Shown here one piece after another: positions 63,760-64,000 of a DNA stretch of 64,000 bases. Both the position numbers and the translations under genes were made by a program. The stretch is from contig NZ_JAFLNE010000003.1 of the NCBI RefSeq assembly GCF_017313225.1, positions 340,692 to 404,691 on the forward strand, given 5' to 3'. Under the pieces are notes generated by a model. The model ran no database searches. It had not been told where the DNA came from and saw nothing but the letters and a program-made list of their open reading frames with translations. Numbering within the stretch: the first letter of the stretch is position 1; the number at the start of each line of letters is the position of its first letter. The DNA is from Allomuricauda sp. CAU 1633 (GTDB lineage Bacteria; Bacteroidota; Bacteroidia; Flavobacteriales; Flavobacteriaceae).

Positions 63760-64000
63760 TTACAACTTCTTCTTCACAGCTACTTCTTGGAAAGCTTCTA
63801 CGATATCACCTTCCTTAATATCATTGTAGTTCTTAATCTGAAGTCCACAATCGTATCCTTTGGAAACTTCCTTCACATCATCCTTAAATCGTTTTAAGGA
63901 AGCCAGCTCTCCAGTGTAAATCACAACACCATCCCGGATAAGCCTTATCTGTGAATTTCTGAAGACTTTGCCATTGGTTACCATACAACCTGCAATGGTT
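63760..64000 (-). CDS. infB: Translation initiation factor IF-2, C-terminal fragment (5' part beyond window edge)
   Basis: The open frame runs off the right edge, so only the last ~80 residues are seen. The block [24 protein letters not shown] ... [20 protein letters not shown] ... [12 protein letters not shown] is the conserved C-terminal domain of IF-2 that binds fMet-tRNA. A methionine at 63984 is internal and not a true start. Confidence 0.95.
   Translation of the reverse strand, partial: TIAGCMVTNGKVFRNSQIRLIRDGVVIYTGELASLKRFKDDVKEVSKGYDCGLQIKNYNDIKEGDIVEAFQEVAVKKKL

Overview
The window comes from a marine-type member of the Bacteroidota, most likely the family Flavobacteriaceae. A genus close to Allomuricauda/Flagellimonas is possible, but the sequence alone does not prove it. 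The evidence is a complete SprA translocon gene and a PorP/SprF-like protein (type IX secretion and gliding), an Alternative Complex III operon (actA-F) running into an aa3-type oxidase, LytTR/LytS two-component genes, Bacteroidota-style promoters (TAnnTTTG) and almost no Shine-Dalgarno sequences. Nearly every gene of substance is a chromosomal housekeeping or respiratory gene. No phage, insertion sequence, CRISPR array, tRNA or rRNA gene was found.

Left part (1-13 kb). The window opens inside a secreted Calx-beta-repeat protein on the minus strand, whose GC-rich 348-bp repeats run off the edge. Then come fabD, a gamma-carbonic-anhydrase-like hexapeptide protein and an overlapping LytTR regulator/TPR histidine-kinase pair. 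These are followed by a von Willebrand A protein, a PorP/SprF-like protein, an Nfu-type Fe-S carrier, dodecin, a DUF255 lipoprotein, an MscS channel and tsaB.

Efflux block (13-22.6 kb). Eight minus-strand genes form a MacAB-TolC-like exporter locus with two adaptors, four FtsX-type permeases, one TolC protein and a single ATPase. The order suggests duplication of a permease-permease-adaptor block around the ATPase.

Respiratory block 1 (22.7-27.8 kb). This holds oxidase subunits III (two genes) and IV, heme O synthase, a SCO copper chaperone, a cysteine-free SCO-like neighbour, DUF420 and a small CxxC membrane protein. An exported metallo-beta-lactamase-fold protein, TonB, VanZ, gcvH, sprA, ruvA and malic enzyme (maeB) follow.

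Middle (40.7-51.5 kb). Here lie an SLC45/GPH-type transporter, queG, a GIY-YIG gene bracketed by inverted copies of a short repeat, and a small sulfur-looking module (two exported DsrE-like proteins and a TsdA-like diheme cytochrome). There is also a 37-codon queG-like fragment, a frameshifted cytochrome c gene, ruvB, an acyl-CoA dehydrogenase/oxidase and a DUF2807 protein.

Respiratory block 2 (51.6-63.1 kb). actA-B-C-D-E-F-coxB-coxA read as one operon. It starts at a good promoter near 63.19 kb and stops at a strong terminator at 51.6 kb. Together with block 1 it encodes the quinol-to-oxygen branch: ACIII oxidises menaquinol and passes electrons through cytochrome domains to the aa3 oxidase. 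Block 1 supplies the remaining subunits, heme O and copper insertion. The window closes with a SPOR-domain protein and the 3' end of infB.

The most unusual items are the recently duplicated Calx-beta repeats, the single-ATPase duplicated exporter, the TsdA/DsrE module, the cysteine-free SCO-like protein, the repeat-bracketed GIY-YIG gene and the queG fragment. No clearly new defence or mobile system could be supported.
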